Source: Aquabacterium sp. (lineage in GTDB: Bacteria; Pseudomonadota; Gammaproteobacteria; Burkholderiales; Burkholderiaceae_C). Taken from it: a DNA stretch of 64,000 bases. A program made the position numbers and the translations under genes. The DNA lies in the NCBI RefSeq assembly GCF_029946005.1, contig NZ_JAQSDR010000012.1, positions 1 through 64,000 on the forward strand. The letters run 5' to 3'. The notes beneath the pieces were generated by a model. It worked only from the letters and a program-made list of their open reading frames with translations. It did not search any database and was not told the DNA's origin. The first letter of the stretch is position 1. Every line of letters begins with the position of its first letter. Shown piece by piece: positions 31,804 through 42,433 of the stretch.

Positions 31804-33082
31804 CGATGCTGGGTTCGTAAAGGTTGCGCCCGTCAAAGATGACGGGGGTCTTCAGGCTGGCTTTGATCTGCGCAAAATCAGGGCTGCGGAACTCCTTCCA
31901 CTCGGTCACGATGACCAGGGCGTCGGCTTCCTGCAGGGCCGTCATTGGCGAGTCGGCGTAGCTCAGGCTGGGGTGGTCGCCAAAGATGCGACGCGCCTCG
32001 TCCATGGCCACCGGGTCGTAAGCGGTGACGGTGGCCCCGCGCTTGAACAGTTCCTCCAGCACCACACGGCTGGTAGCCTCGCGCATGTCGTCGGTGTTGG
32101 GTTTGAAGGCCAGTCCCCACACGGCAAAGCGCTTGCCGCTCAGGTCTTGCCCGAAGCGGCGCGTGACCTTGTCCACCAGCACCATCTTTTGCGCATCGTT
32201 GGCGTCTTCCACGGCCTGCAGCACCTTCAGGTTCTGGCCTTCGCCGCTGGCCGTCTTGATCAGCGCCTTGACATCTTTGGGGAAGCAGCTGCCGCCATAG
32301 CCGCAGCCAGCGTACAAAAAGTGGAAACCAATGCGCTGGTCAGAGCCGATGCCCTGGCGCACGGATTCGATGTCGGCGCCCATCTTCTCGGCCAGCAGCG
32401 CCAGCTCGTTCATGAAACTGATGCGGGTGGCCAGCATGGCGTTGGCAGCGTACTTGGTGAGTTCGGCGCTGCGCACATCCATCACCAGGACCTTGTCGCG
32501 GTTGCGCGAGAAGGGCGCGTACAGCGCGCGCATCAGCAGGATGGCCTGCTCATCATCGGCGCCCACCACGATGCGGTCGGGGCGCATGAAGTCTTCCACT
32601 GCCGCGCCTTCTTTCAGGAACTCGGGGTTGGAGACCACCGCGAAAGGCGTGTCGCTGCCGCGCTTGGCCAGTTCGTCGGCGATGGCGGCGCGGACCTTGT
32701 CGGCCGTGCCCACGGGCACCGTGCTCTTGTCGACCACCACCTTGTAGTCGGTCATCAGGCGGCCGATGTTGCGGGCGGCGGCCAGCACGTACTGCAGGTC
32801 GGCCGAGCCGTCTTCATCCGGGGGCGTGCCCACCGCGATGAACTGCAAGGTTCCGTGCGCCACAGCGCGGGGGATGTCGGTGGTGAAGGCCAGGCGCCCG
32901 GCCTTGACATTGCGCGCCACGACCAAGTCCAGGCCTGGTTCGTGGATGGGGATGCCGCCCTCTTCGAGGATGCGAATCTTGTTCGGGTCAACGTCCAAAC
33001 ACAAGACATCGTTGCCCATCTCTGCCAGGCAGGCTCCGGTCACCAGGCCCACATAGCCGGTGCCAACAACTGATACTTTCAT
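31748..33082 (-). CDS. UDP-glucose 6-dehydrogenase
   Basis: [48 protein letters not shown] active site. Confidence 0.96.
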   Translation of the reverse strand: MKVSVVGTGYVGLVTGACLAEMGNDVLCLDVDPNKIRILEEGGIPIHEPGLDLVVARNVKAGRLAFTTDIPRAVAHGTLQFIAVGTPPDEDGSADLQYVLAAARNIGRLMTDYKVVVDKSTVPVGTADKVRAAIADELAKRGSDTPFAVVSNPEFLKEGAAVEDFMRPDRIVVGADDEQAILLMRALYAPFSRNRDKVLVMDVRSAELTKYAANAMLATRISFMNELALLAEKMGADIESVRQGIGSDQRIGFHFLYAGCGYGGSCFPKDVKALIKTASGEGQNLKVLQAVEDANDAQKMVLVDKVTRRFGQDLSGKRFAVWGLAFKPNTDDMREATSRVVLEELFKRGATVTAYDPVAMDEARRIFGDHPSLSYADSPMTALQEADALVIVTEWKEFRSPDFAQIKASLKTPVIFDGRNLYEPSIVKASGLDYLAIGRAASAA

Positions 33083-33153
33083 GGACGCTCGAAGGTTGAT
33101 TGAGACACTGTCGGCATTCTGTCAGAACGCCAGCCAGTGCCATCGACTCTTCC

Positions 33154-34713
33154 TTACGCCATGAACCCCAAGTTACGGGTTGACACGTCGAAATTCCCGA
33201 TGTTGGGGGCGATGCCCACAGTGCCGCCACTGCCGGTCAGGGCCGATTCCGGCACGTCCATCCACTTGCCCAGGGTGTAGACCACCTGGTCCACGGACTG
33301 GGACGGCAGCAAGACGCCGTTGGTCAGCAAGTGGGCGCTGAAATAAGTGCCTTGGTCAAACGGGCTGAAATCGGGGAAGCGGCCATACATGTCACCCCCC
33401 TTGACGCTGCCGCCAAAGACGAAGTGGTGCCCACCCCAGCCGTGGTCGGTGCCGTCGCCATTGTTGTTCAGGGCCCGCCCAAAGTCTGAAGCGGTGAACG
33501 AAGTCACGTTCGAGCGCATGTCCTGGCCGCCAGGCATCTTGGACAAGGTGTCATAAAAATAGGCCACGCCGTGGTCCAGTCGGGCCATCAGGTCGCCATG
33601 GCTGACCAGCAGGCTGTCATGGGTGTCAAAGCCACTCAAGTTCACCATGAACACCTGGCGTTTGGCCCCGATGCCGGTGGCCCCTCTGGCGGCGATCATG
33701 CGCGCCACCATTTGCAGTTGCTGGGCCAAGGGGTTGAGCGTGCTCAGGCCGGTATTCGGGTCGGTGTACTTCAGCAAGGGGTCGGCTGCAGGGGTTGCCG
33801 CGCCAGGTGTTCCCCAAGGCGCCTGGGCGGCGACAGGCAGGGAGCTCAGCAAGGTGCTTTCCACGCTCAAGGCCCGCTGCACGGTCTTGGTGTAGTCCTG
33901 GGCCAGGATGTCCGAGCTGGTCGGGGTGGATGCAATCTTGCGTACCGCCTGGTAAACAGCCGCGCTGCCATAGGTGCTGCCTTCACCCGCCATTCGGGTG
34001 AGGCCCGAGGTGCTGAGCTGGTAGGGCATGACCTGCTTGCCCGACAGCCACACTGGCCCGCTGTTGATCCCGATGGAGGAAAACGTGCTCACGGTGTTGC
34101 GCGACATCAGGCTGTCCATCATCAGGCCGCCCCAGCCCGCGACCGCCCCTTCTGCCGCGAACGATTGCCACATCGACTGTTGATCGTTGTGCGACATCAG
34201 GTTGGTGGGCACTGGGAAGCTCAGACTGAACAGGTCGATCTTTTGGGTGGGCATGATCAGGGGCCCCACGTTGGCGATCACGGCCGCCTTGCCGTCCACG
34301 TACATGTCGCGGATGCGCTTGAGTTGGGGGTGCAGGGCAAAGGACTTGAATCTGCGTTCGGTGTTGAAGCCACCGGCGTCCGCCACGGTGATGGGCAACA
34401 ACTCCGAGCGCTTCAAAGCGATTGACAAGGCGCCGGGAACAGGCGTGCCCCCATTGGCCACGATGGCCGCGTTGGAGTCACGTGCCACGCTGTAGTAGTA
34501 CCAAGAGGCCGCGTCGGTGGGAAGCACGGTGTTGTGGGCATCGTTGCCGCCCGCCAGGAAAATGCACACCAGGGCCTTGTAGTCCGTGGCGCCGCTCGAC
34601 TGGGCCGAAGCCACACCCATGGAGGCCAGGTTCAAGGCCCACGGCGTGGTCAGCCCGGCCGCGCCCAGCACGGTGGCTTGTTTCAGAAATGATCGACGTT
34701 GGTTGGTGCTCAT
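33154..34713 (-). CDS. DUF1501 protein, Tat-exported
   Basis: NQRRSFLKQATVLGAAGLTTPWALNLA Tat signal; FLAGGNDAHNTVLP, NLSGFDTHDS and GGHHFVFGGSVKGGDMYGRFP. Confidence 0.92.
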   Translation of the reverse strand: MSTNQRRSFLKQATVLGAAGLTTPWALNLASMGVASAQSSGATDYKALVCIFLAGGNDAHNTVLPTDAASWYYYSVARDSNAAIVANGGTPVPGALSIALKRSELLPITVADAGGFNTERRFKSFALHPQLKRIRDMYVDGKAAVIANVGPLIMPTQKIDLFSLSFPVPTNLMSHNDQQSMWQSFAAEGAVAGWGGLMMDSLMSRNTVSTFSSIGINSGPVWLSGKQVMPYQLSTSGLTRMAGEGSTYGSAAVYQAVRKIASTPTSSDILAQDYTKTVQRALSVESTLLSSLPVAAQAPWGTPGAATPAADPLLKYTDPNTGLSTLNPLAQQLQMVARMIAARGATGIGAKRQVFMVNLSGFDTHDSLLVSHGDLMARLDHGVAYFYDTLSKMPGGQDMRSNVTSFTASDFGRALNNNGDGTDHGWGGHHFVFGGSVKGGDMYGRFPDFSPFDQGTYFSAHLLTNGVLLPSQSVDQVVYTLGKWMDVPESALTGSGGTVGIAPNIGNFDVSTRNLGFMA

Positions 34714-34723
34714 GTCGGCAAGC

Positions 34724-36478
34724 TCATTTTTGGATCAGAAACTCTGGTGACACGGCGGTCATCAGGATGGCGGCATTGACACGCCTGTCCAGCGCGCTGT
34801 TGATGTCGGCGGTGTTGGTGCCAGACTCGTTCAGCGCCGGCACTGGGATGGTCAAGATCGCTGCGGTGATGTCCTTGCGCAGGGGCTGGCTCATGATCCC
34901 GCCCAACAGGCGGTTGGACATGTCGGACACCAGGTCATCAGGGGTGTTGGCCAGCAGGCGTTGATCGGCCAGCACCAGGCGCACGCCGGCTTGGTTGCTC
35001 ACCTTGCCAATCCCGTTGTTGAGCACTGACAGCACAGAATTGACATACCCCGTCACGCTGATTTCGCTGGCGATCTGCATCTCCGGCAACACCATGCCCA
35101 AGGAGGCGCTCTTGCTTTGTGGCGGCACGTAGCCCGGGCGGAAGAAGTTGAACACGGACGGCGAGTTCCAGGGCGACTGCCCGAAGGACAAGGACGCATC
35201 GCCCGTGGATGTGATGCCCACGTTCTTGACCCGCTGTGTACCGGTTTTCAAACCGGGGCCATCAAAAGTGAAGGCGCGCAGCAGGGCGGTCAGGCGCAAA
35301 ATAGGCTCGCGCAATTTGCCGTCGGAGTCCAGTGCGTGGTAAGGCGAGCCCAAGGCCTCTTCGTCCATGAGAATGGCCTTGACGACATCCTTGATGCTGC
35401 CGTTCGTGGCCACGAATTTCTCGGCCACGCGCGACACATAGGCGGGGCTGGGGTTGCTGGTGACCAGGCGTTGAATCAACTGCCGACTGAAGAAGGGAGC
35501 CACATTCTTGTGGCTGGCCAGGGTGTCCAGCGCGATCTTCAGGTCGGCTTGCAGGGTCGGGCTGGACCGTGCGGGCAGGCTGACCTTCAGGAACGTGGTG
35601 GCCGATGTTGAATGGTAGTTCGGGTAAGGCACCATGGGTTGGTAGGCGGCTTCCGGATCCAAGCAGCTGATGTTGCCGGTGAAGCAAGCTTCCTCGGTCT
35701 GGCTGGCCACCGAAGGGCCGCGGTAAAAGCTCCAGCCTGTGAAGATCTTGGCCAGGCCTTGCACGTCCTCGCTGGTGTAGCTGACCTTGGGTTGGCCGTT
35801 GGGCCCCATCACGGGCGTGCCGTCCATGTTCAGCTCATGCAGGCCGATCGAGAACAGCTGCATGACTTCACGCGCGTAGTTTTCGTCCGGGATTCGGCCG
35901 ATGGCAGGGTCTTCTTTCTGGTTCCCACGGTAGGTCAGATAAACCCCCATGGCGGGGCTTTTGGTCACCGCTTCCAGCAAGGTGCGGTAGTCGGTCCAGA
36001 TGTTGGTGTTGAGCGTGTCGATGTAGCCTGCAACCAGCGTGGGGCGCATGTTCAATTCAACGTTGTAAAGCGACACCACAAAGACCTCTGACAGGGCAAA
36101 CACCACGCGTTGCCTCAATTGAGCTGGATCGGTCAGTGCCCTTGTGTAAAAGCCTTCCACCACCTGCTCAAACCGGCCTTTGTTGCTGGGTTCGTCCACT
36201 TTGAGTTCGGCGTCGCGCCGCTCCATGAACGACCGGTAAGTCGTCTCGGGCGTCATCGCGAACTGCTCGTCCAGCCACGCGGTGTAGCCGACGGTGTTCA
36301 GGTGGGCCACATCGGCCTCGGTCGGGCCAAAGGTGGCGTGGTTCAGGAAGCGCCAGGCTTCAGAGCGATTATTCGGGAAGTCCGCCTCGGCCTCACCGAC
36401 CACGCAGCCACTGCCGCTCAGCAACAGTGCGCACATGCCGATGCAACTCAACCACCGCCCAATCATTCCAATCTTCAC
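34724..36478 (-). CDS. DUF1800 protein, lipoprotein
   Basis: Lipobox LSGSGC; AWRFLNHATFGPTEADV, PDENYAREVMQLFSIGLHELN. Confidence 0.92.
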   Translation of the reverse strand: MKIGMIGRWLSCIGMCALLLSGSGCVVGEAEADFPNNRSEAWRFLNHATFGPTEADVAHLNTVGYTAWLDEQFAMTPETTYRSFMERRDAELKVDEPSNKGRFEQVVEGFYTRALTDPAQLRQRVVFALSEVFVVSLYNVELNMRPTLVAGYIDTLNTNIWTDYRTLLEAVTKSPAMGVYLTYRGNQKEDPAIGRIPDENYAREVMQLFSIGLHELNMDGTPVMGPNGQPKVSYTSEDVQGLAKIFTGWSFYRGPSVASQTEEACFTGNISCLDPEAAYQPMVPYPNYHSTSATTFLKVSLPARSSPTLQADLKIALDTLASHKNVAPFFSRQLIQRLVTSNPSPAYVSRVAEKFVATNGSIKDVVKAILMDEEALGSPYHALDSDGKLREPILRLTALLRAFTFDGPGLKTGTQRVKNVGITSTGDASLSFGQSPWNSPSVFNFFRPGYVPPQSKSASLGMVLPEMQIASEISVTGYVNSVLSVLNNGIGKVSNQAGVRLVLADQRLLANTPDDLVSDMSNRLLGGIMSQPLRKDITAAILTIPVPALNESGTNTADINSALDRRVNAAILMTAVSPEFLIQK

Positions 36479-36596
36479 TGCACGCTCCCGATGTTGCGTT
36501 TAACGTCGGTAAAGCGTACCGGGATGGATTTTCAGGACACAGGGGGGATGTCATTAGTTGTGACAACTTGCCACTCATCAGCCGCCGATTGGCGCC

Positions 36597-36625
36597 TTTT
36601 CCCCCATGAATGAGGGGGTTGAGCG
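36597..36625. promoter_or_regulatory. C5-N8-G5 motif, copy 1
   Basis: TTTTCCCCCATGAATGAGGGGGTTGAG in the DUF1800 upstream region. Confidence 0.55.
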
Positions 36626-36660
36626 TTCATGGCAAACCCGATTGACGGAAATTTCCGCAC

Positions 36661-37677
36661 TCATTTGGGGAAATAAGCCCGGTACCAATTCACGAATTTG
36701 GCCACCCCGTCAGGCAGGGGTGTGGTGGGATGCACCCCGGTCCAGGCCGACAGGGCTTGCGTGTCAGCATAGGTGGCCACCACATCGCCGGGCGCCATGG
36801 GCTGCAGGTTCTTGATGGCCGACTGGCCCAGGGCCTGCTCCAACGTTTCGATGAACTGCATCAATGGCACCGGTTCGCTGTGCCCGATGTTGAAGATCCG
36901 GTATGGCGCCCAGGAGGCTGCTGGCGAGGGATGTTGGCGATCAAAACCCGCCTCGGCCGAAGGTGGGCGGTCCAGGGTGGCCAACACGCCTGCCACGATG
37001 TCATCAATGAAGGTGAAATCGCGTTGCATTTGCCCGTGGTTGAACACCGTGATGGGTTCGCCCGCCAGGATCGCGCTGGCAAACAGCATGGGTGCCATGT
37101 CCGGGCGCCCCCACGGGCCGTAAACCGTGAAAAACCGCAAGCCGGTGGTAGGTAAGCCGAACAGATGGCTGTAGCTGTGGGCCATCAACTCATTGGATTT
37201 CTTGGTGGCGGCGTACAGACTGACCGGGTGATCGACGGAGTCGGTTTCCACAAAAGGCATCTTGACGTTGCCGCCATAGACGCTGGAACTGCTGGCGTAC
37301 ACCAGATGTTTGATCTGATGGTGTCTGCAAGCCTCCAGCATGTTCACAAAACCCACCAGGTTGGATTGAACGTAGGTCTGGGGGTGCGTCAGCGAATAGC
37401 GCACACCAGCTTGGGCCGCCAGGTGCACCACGGCATCGAATTGCTCCGAGGCCATCAAGCTGAACAAGGCCTGGTGGTCGGCGATGTCCAGCGGCAGGAA
37501 CTGAAAGGGCGCCCCTGGTGCCTGCCGATTGATCTCGGCCAGGCGATCTCGTTTGAGTTGCGGATCGTAGTAGTCGTTCAAGTTGTCGATGCCCACCACC
37601 GCATCGCCCCTGGCCAGCAAAGCCAGGGTGGTGTGCATCCCGATGAACCCGGCCGCCCCGGTCACCAAAATTTTCAT
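36661..37677 (-). CDS. NAD-dependent epimerase (UDP-glucuronate 4-epimerase-like)
   Basis: MKILVTGAAGFIGMHTTLALLARGDAVVGIDNLNDYYDPQLKRDRL. Confidence 0.92.
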   Translation of the reverse strand: MKILVTGAAGFIGMHTTLALLARGDAVVGIDNLNDYYDPQLKRDRLAEINRQAPGAPFQFLPLDIADHQALFSLMASEQFDAVVHLAAQAGVRYSLTHPQTYVQSNLVGFVNMLEACRHHQIKHLVYASSSSVYGGNVKMPFVETDSVDHPVSLYAATKKSNELMAHSYSHLFGLPTTGLRFFTVYGPWGRPDMAPMLFASAILAGEPITVFNHGQMQRDFTFIDDIVAGVLATLDRPPSAEAGFDRQHPSPAASWAPYRIFNIGHSEPVPLMQFIETLEQALGQSAIKNLQPMAPGDVVATYADTQALSAWTGVHPTTPLPDGVAKFVNWYRAYFPK

Positions 37678-37686
37678 GAACGCCAA

Positions 37687-38790
37687 TCAAGCACGTGCAT
37701 CACCCCAGCGCAAGGTGGTGGACTCGTCACCCTGGTAGGTGGTGTTGCCATGGCGGTCAACGCTGTATTGGGGCGATGCCACCACTTCGTGGAACGTGGC
37801 ACCTTCGCTCAGGCGCGTGTACTCAAACAGCACGCTGCGCACCACCGTGCTGTTTTTGCGCAAGCGGCAACCATGGCCAATCCAGGTGGGCCCTTGAATG
37901 GTGACGCCCGACTCGATGCACGAGCCCGAGCCGATGTACACCGGGCCATTGATCTTCACGGTGTCCCAATCCACCTTGGTGTTCAGCCCCACCCAAACGC
38001 CTGGGCGCACCTCGGTGCCGGGCATGTCCATCTGGGCGATTTCACCGCGCAGCACGCGTTGGCAGACCGACCAGTAATCGCTCACGCGGCCAATGTCGAT
38101 CCAATTGAAATGCCGACTTTGCGCGAAGAAGGGCAGTCCACGTTCTGCCAGCAGCGGAAACAATTGGCTGCCGATGTCGAACTCCACGCCCTGCGGCACC
38201 ATCTCCAGAATCTGCGGCTCGAAGATGTAGATGCCCGTGCTGGCCAGGTTGGACTTGGCCTCTTCGGGGCTGGGTTTTTCCTGGAACGATGTGACACGGC
38301 CCTGCTTGTCCGTCACCACGATGCCGTAGTTTTTGACCTGGTCCTTGGGCACCTCCAGGGCCACCACGCTGGCCATGGCTTTTTTCACCTTGTGCTCAAA
38401 CAGGGCTGCGCTGATGTCCAGGTCGATGATGGCGTCACCGCACATCACGATGGTGGTTTCGTCAAAGAAACCGCTGAAATCCTGGATGTTGCGCATACCG
38501 CCAGCGGAGCCCAGAGGCCTGGGAACGATCTCGCCATGTTCGCGGGCCCCCTCGTGCGAGTAACCAATCTCGACCCCCCAGCGGTGCCCGTCGCCAAAGT
38601 AATTTTCAATTTTCCAGTGGTTGAAGGCCACGTTCACCATGATTTCCTTAACGCCATAACGCGCCAAGTGTTCGATGATGTATTCCAGAACAGGTTTGCC
38701 CAGAATGGGCACCATGGGCTTGGGGGTTTGCTTGGTCAGCGGGCGCACTCGGGTGCCTTGCCCTGCCGCCAGAATCATTGCTTTTGCCAT
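37687..38790 (-). CDS. NDP-sugar pyrophosphorylase (mannose-1-phosphate guanylyltransferase-like)
   Basis: MAKAMILAAGQGTRVRPLTKQTPKPMVPILGKPVLEYII; C-terminal hexapeptide-like region. Confidence 0.9.
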   Translation of the reverse strand: MAKAMILAAGQGTRVRPLTKQTPKPMVPILGKPVLEYIIEHLARYGVKEIMVNVAFNHWKIENYFGDGHRWGVEIGYSHEGAREHGEIVPRPLGSAGGMRNIQDFSGFFDETTIVMCGDAIIDLDISAALFEHKVKKAMASVVALEVPKDQVKNYGIVVTDKQGRVTSFQEKPSPEEAKSNLASTGIYIFEPQILEMVPQGVEFDIGSQLFPLLAERGLPFFAQSRHFNWIDIGRVSDYWSVCQRVLRGEIAQMDMPGTEVRPGVWVGLNTKVDWDTVKINGPVYIGSGSCIESGVTIQGPTWIGHGCRLRKNSTVVRSVLFEYTRLSEGATFHEVVASPQYSVDRHGNTTYQGDESTTLRWGDARA

Positions 38791-38959
38791 GCTGCTGCTT
38801 GTGCCAATGGATCCTTGTTGATATGGGGTAGCATCATGCAACAAGTGGACCACTGTGGTGCATGTCCACGCCGACACCCCCCAGATGTAGGGCCTGCAAG
38901 TGAAGGGGGCGTGGGGCGTAATTCCAACAAATTTGGCCAAAAACCTTTGGGTTGTTCAC

Positions 38960-40042
38960 ATGATTTTCATCACAGGCGGGGCCGGATTCATCGGTGGCAA
39001 TTTTGTCCACCATTGGTTCGAGCGTCTGGCCAAGCTGGGCCTGCCACCAGAGCCCGTTCTGGTTTTTGACAAGCTCACCTACGCTGGCAATCCGCTCACC
39101 ATCAAGGCGCACCTGGATGCCGGGCGCGCCACCCTGATCCAGGCCGACATAGCCGATCGCGATGCCGTGCGCCTGGCTTTGGCTCAGCACCAGCCCCGTG
39201 CCATCTTGCATTTCGCGGCTGAAAGCCACGTCGACCGCTCCATTCACGGGCCGGGCGAGTTCATCCACACCAACATGGTGGGCACCTTCAGCCTGATTGA
39301 AGAAGCCCGGGCTTACTGGGGCGCCTTGCAGGCTGCCGACAAGGCCGCCTTCCGTTTCCTGCACGTGTCCACCGACGAAGTCTATGGCTCGCTCGGCGAC
39401 ACCGACCCCGCCTTCAACGAAACCACGGCCTACGCCCCCAACAGCCCTTATTCGGCCAGCAAGGCGGGCAGTGATCACCTCGTGCGGGCCTACCACCACA
39501 CGTATGGTTTTCCGACTCTGACCACGAATTGCAGTAATAACTACGGGCCTTATCACTTCCCCGAAAAGCTCATCCCCTTGATGATCCTCAACGCGCTCGA
39601 CGGCAAGACTTTGCCCGTTTATGGCGATGGGCTGAACGTCCGTGATTGGCTGTTCGTGCGCGACCATTGCGAGGCCATCTGCCAGGTGCTTGAAAAGGGC
39701 CGCCTCGGTGAAACCTACAACGTCGGGGGCAAAAACGAAGTCCAGAACATCGACGTGGTCACCACCATCTGCCGCAAGCTCGATGCCCTGCGCCCAAAGG
39801 CCGCCGGCAAATACGAAGACCAGATCACCTATGTGACCGACCGGCCTGGCCACGACCGCCGCTACGCCATTGATCCGAGCAAGATTGAGCGCGAGATCGG
39901 CTGGCAGCCCGCCGAGACATTCACCTCCGGCATCGACAAGACCGTTCAATGGTTTTTGGACAACACCGAGTGGATTGACTCGGTTCGCTCGGGGGCTTAC
40001 CGTGATTGGCTCAATACCAACTACCAAAGCCGCGTGGCCTGA
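38960..40042 (+). CDS. rfbB: dTDP-glucose 4,6-dehydratase
   Basis: [56 protein letters not shown]. Confidence 0.96.
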   Translation: MIFITGGAGFIGGNFVHHWFERLAKLGLPPEPVLVFDKLTYAGNPLTIKAHLDAGRATLIQADIADRDAVRLALAQHQPRAILHFAAESHVDRSIHGPGEFIHTNMVGTFSLIEEARAYWGALQAADKAAFRFLHVSTDEVYGSLGDTDPAFNETTAYAPNSPYSASKAGSDHLVRAYHHTYGFPTLTTNCSNNYGPYHFPEKLIPLMILNALDGKTLPVYGDGLNVRDWLFVRDHCEAICQVLEKGRLGETYNVGGKNEVQNIDVVTTICRKLDALRPKAAGKYEDQITYVTDRPGHDRRYAIDPSKIEREIGWQPAETFTSGIDKTVQWFLDNTEWIDSVRSGAYRDWLNTNYQSRVA

Positions 40043-40047
40043 GCACC

Positions 40048-40938
40048 ATGAAAATCCTTTTGCTGGGCAAAGGCGGCCAGGTTGGCTGGGAGTTGCAGCG
40101 GTCGCTGTCGCCCTTGGGGCAAGTCATCGCTCACGATTCCGACACGGCCGATTTCAGCCATCCCGAACAAGTGGCCGCCCTCGTCCAGGCCGTCAAGCCC
40201 GATGTCATTGTCAATGCCGCGGCCCACACCGCCGTCGACAAGGCTGAAAGCGAGCCCGAGCTGGCCCGGGCCATCAATGCCACGGCGCCCGGCTTGATTG
40301 CCCATGAGGCGGCCAAACTGGGCGCGCTGCTGGTTCACTACAGCACCGACTACGTGTTCGATGGCAGTGGTTCAGCCGCCCGCAACGAGTCCAGCCCGAC
40401 TGCGCCCTTGAGCGTCTACGGCCGGACCAAACTCGAAGGCGAGCAACTCATCCAGCAAAGCGGCTGCGCCCATTTCATCTTCCGCACCAGTTGGGTGTAT
40501 GCAGCGCGCGGAGGCAACTTCGCCAAAACCATGCTCCGCCTGGCGGCCGAGCGCGATCAGCTCAAGGTCATCAACGACCAGATTGGCGCACCCACGGGGG
40601 CTGATTTGTTGGCCGACGTCACCGCCCACGCCATTCGCGCATTTCGTCAGGCCAGCCGTCCGGAATTGAGCGGCCTCTACCACCTGGTGGCCCAAGGCGA
40701 GACCAGCTGGTTCGACTACGCACGCTTTGTCATCGAGTGGGCCCGCGCCAACGGCCAGCCGATCAAGGTGGCACCGCAGGCCATCGAATCCACGGGCACG
40801 GCGTCGTATCCAACGCCAGCCAAGCGTCCGCTCAATTCGCGCCTGGACACCACCAAGCTGCAGCAAACGCTGGGTTTGAGCCTGCCCCATTGGGAGCAAG
40901 GTGTTCAGCGCATGCTCACCGAAATCACAGGGAAGTAA
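40048..40938 (+). CDS. rfbD: dTDP-4-dehydrorhamnose reductase
   Basis: MKILLLGKGGQVGWELQRSL, HYSTDYVFDGSG. Confidence 0.95.
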   Translation: MKILLLGKGGQVGWELQRSLSPLGQVIAHDSDTADFSHPEQVAALVQAVKPDVIVNAAAHTAVDKAESEPELARAINATAPGLIAHEAAKLGALLVHYSTDYVFDGSGSAARNESSPTAPLSVYGRTKLEGEQLIQQSGCAHFIFRTSWVYAARGGNFAKTMLRLAAERDQLKVINDQIGAPTGADLLADVTAHAIRAFRQASRPELSGLYHLVAQGETSWFDYARFVIEWARANGQPIKVAPQAIESTGTASYPTPAKRPLNSRLDTTKLQQTLGLSLPHWEQGVQRMLTEITGK

Positions 40939-40947
40939 TTCGTCATC

Positions 40948-41838
40948 ATGACTCTCGCGACACGCAAAGGCATCATCCTGGCCGGCGGCTCGGGCACGCG
41001 CCTGCACCCCGCCACGCTGGCCATCAGCAAGCAACTGCTGCCGGTCTACGACAAGCCCATGATCTACTACCCGCTCAGCACCTTGCTGCTGGCCGGCATC
41101 CGCGACATCCTCATCATCAGCACGCCGCAAGACACGCCGCGCTTTCAATCGCTGCTGGGCGATGGCAGCCAGTGGGGCGTCAACCTCAGCTATTGCGTGC
41201 AACCCAGCCCCGATGGCCTGGCGCAGGCCTTCATCCTGGGCCGCGATTTTGTGGGCAACAACCCAAGCGCCCTGGTCCTGGGCGACAACATCTATTACGG
41301 GCACGACCTGCAAGGCCTGTTGATGGATGCAGCCAGGCAGCCCGATGGGGCCAGCGTTTTCGCCTACCACGTGCACGATCCCGAGCGCTATGGCGTGGTC
41401 GATTTCGACGCCAGCAAGCGCGCCCTCAGCATCGAAGAAAAGCCCAAGGCGCCCAAAAGCAATTACGCCGTCACCGGCCTGTACTTCTACGACCAGCAGG
41501 TGTGTGACATCGCCGCCGAGATCAAGCCCAGCCCGCGCGGCGAGCTGGAGATCACCGACGTCAACGCCATGTACCTGAAGCAAGGCCAGCTCAATGTGCA
41601 GATCATGGGCCGGGGCTATGCCTGGCTGGACACCGGCACGCACGACAGCCTTCTGGAGGCCAGCCAGTTCATCGCCACCCTTGAAAAGCGCCAGGGCCTG
41701 AAAGTGGCCTGCCCTGAGGAGATCGCCTTCCGCTCCGGCTGGATCACCGCCGAGCAGGTTCACAAGCTGGCCCAACCCATGCTCAAGAACGGCTATGGCC
41801 AGTACTTGCTCAAAGTCATCAACGAGCAGGTGTTCTGA
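40948..41838 (+). CDS. rfbA: Glucose-1-phosphate thymidylyltransferase
   Basis: [39 protein letters not shown]. Confidence 0.97.
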   Translation: MTLATRKGIILAGGSGTRLHPATLAISKQLLPVYDKPMIYYPLSTLLLAGIRDILIISTPQDTPRFQSLLGDGSQWGVNLSYCVQPSPDGLAQAFILGRDFVGNNPSALVLGDNIYYGHDLQGLLMDAARQPDGASVFAYHVHDPERYGVVDFDASKRALSIEEKPKAPKSNYAVTGLYFYDQQVCDIAAEIKPSPRGELEITDVNAMYLKQGQLNVQIMGRGYAWLDTGTHDSLLEASQFIATLEKRQGLKVACPEEIAFRSGWITAEQVHKLAQPMLKNGYGQYLLKVINEQVF

Positions 41839-41840
41839 GC

Positions 41841-42404
41841 ATGAAGCTGATCCCCACGCGCATCCCCGATGTCGTCATCATTGAGCCCTCGGTGTTTGGC
41901 GACGACCGCGGCTGGTTCATGGAAAGCTTCAACCAGCACCGCTTCAACGCCGAGCTGGCCAAGCTGGGCCTGCCCGCGCCCCGGCCTTTTGTGCAAGACA
42001 ACCACTCCTGCAGCAAGAAAGGCGTGTTGCGCGGCCTACATTACCAATTGCCGCCCAGCGCGCAAGGCAAGCTGGTGCGCGTGGTGCAGGGCGCCGCGTT
42101 CGACGTGGCGGTCGATATTCGCCGTGGCTCGCCTACCTTTGGGCAATGGGCGGGCGTTGAACTGTCGCCGCAAAACAACCGTCAATTGTGGGTGCCTGAA
42201 GGTTTTGCCCATGGCTTTGTGGCGCTGACCGACGACACACACTTTTTGTACAAGACCACCGATGTCTACGCCAAGAACTGCGAGCGGGCCATTGTCTGGA
42301 ACGACCCAGACATCGGCATTGAATGGCCCCAGCTGGGGTTGTTGCCCAGTCTGGCCGCCAAAGACGCGCAGGCCCCGCGTTTGAAGGATGCGGATTATTT
42401 CTAA
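41841..42404 (+). CDS. rfbC: dTDP-4-dehydrorhamnose 3,5-epimerase
   Basis: FVQDNHSCSKKGVLRGLHYQLPPSAQGKLVRVVQGAAFDVAVDIRRGSPTFG. Confidence 0.97.
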   Translation: MKLIPTRIPDVVIIEPSVFGDDRGWFMESFNQHRFNAELAKLGLPAPRPFVQDNHSCSKKGVLRGLHYQLPPSAQGKLVRVVQGAAFDVAVDIRRGSPTFGQWAGVELSPQNNRQLWVPEGFAHGFVALTDDTHFLYKTTDVYAKNCERAIVWNDPDIGIEWPQLGLLPSLAAKDAQAPRLKDADYF

Positions 42405-42433
42405 CGCTGTATTGCGCTCGGCATAATCCCGGC

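Noticed and set aside
37165-39069. 634-aa plus-strand ORF
   Set aside because: Antisense shadow of the epimerase and nucleotidyltransferase genes; His/Gln/Gly-rich composition typical of high-GC antisense frames and no recognisable domain.
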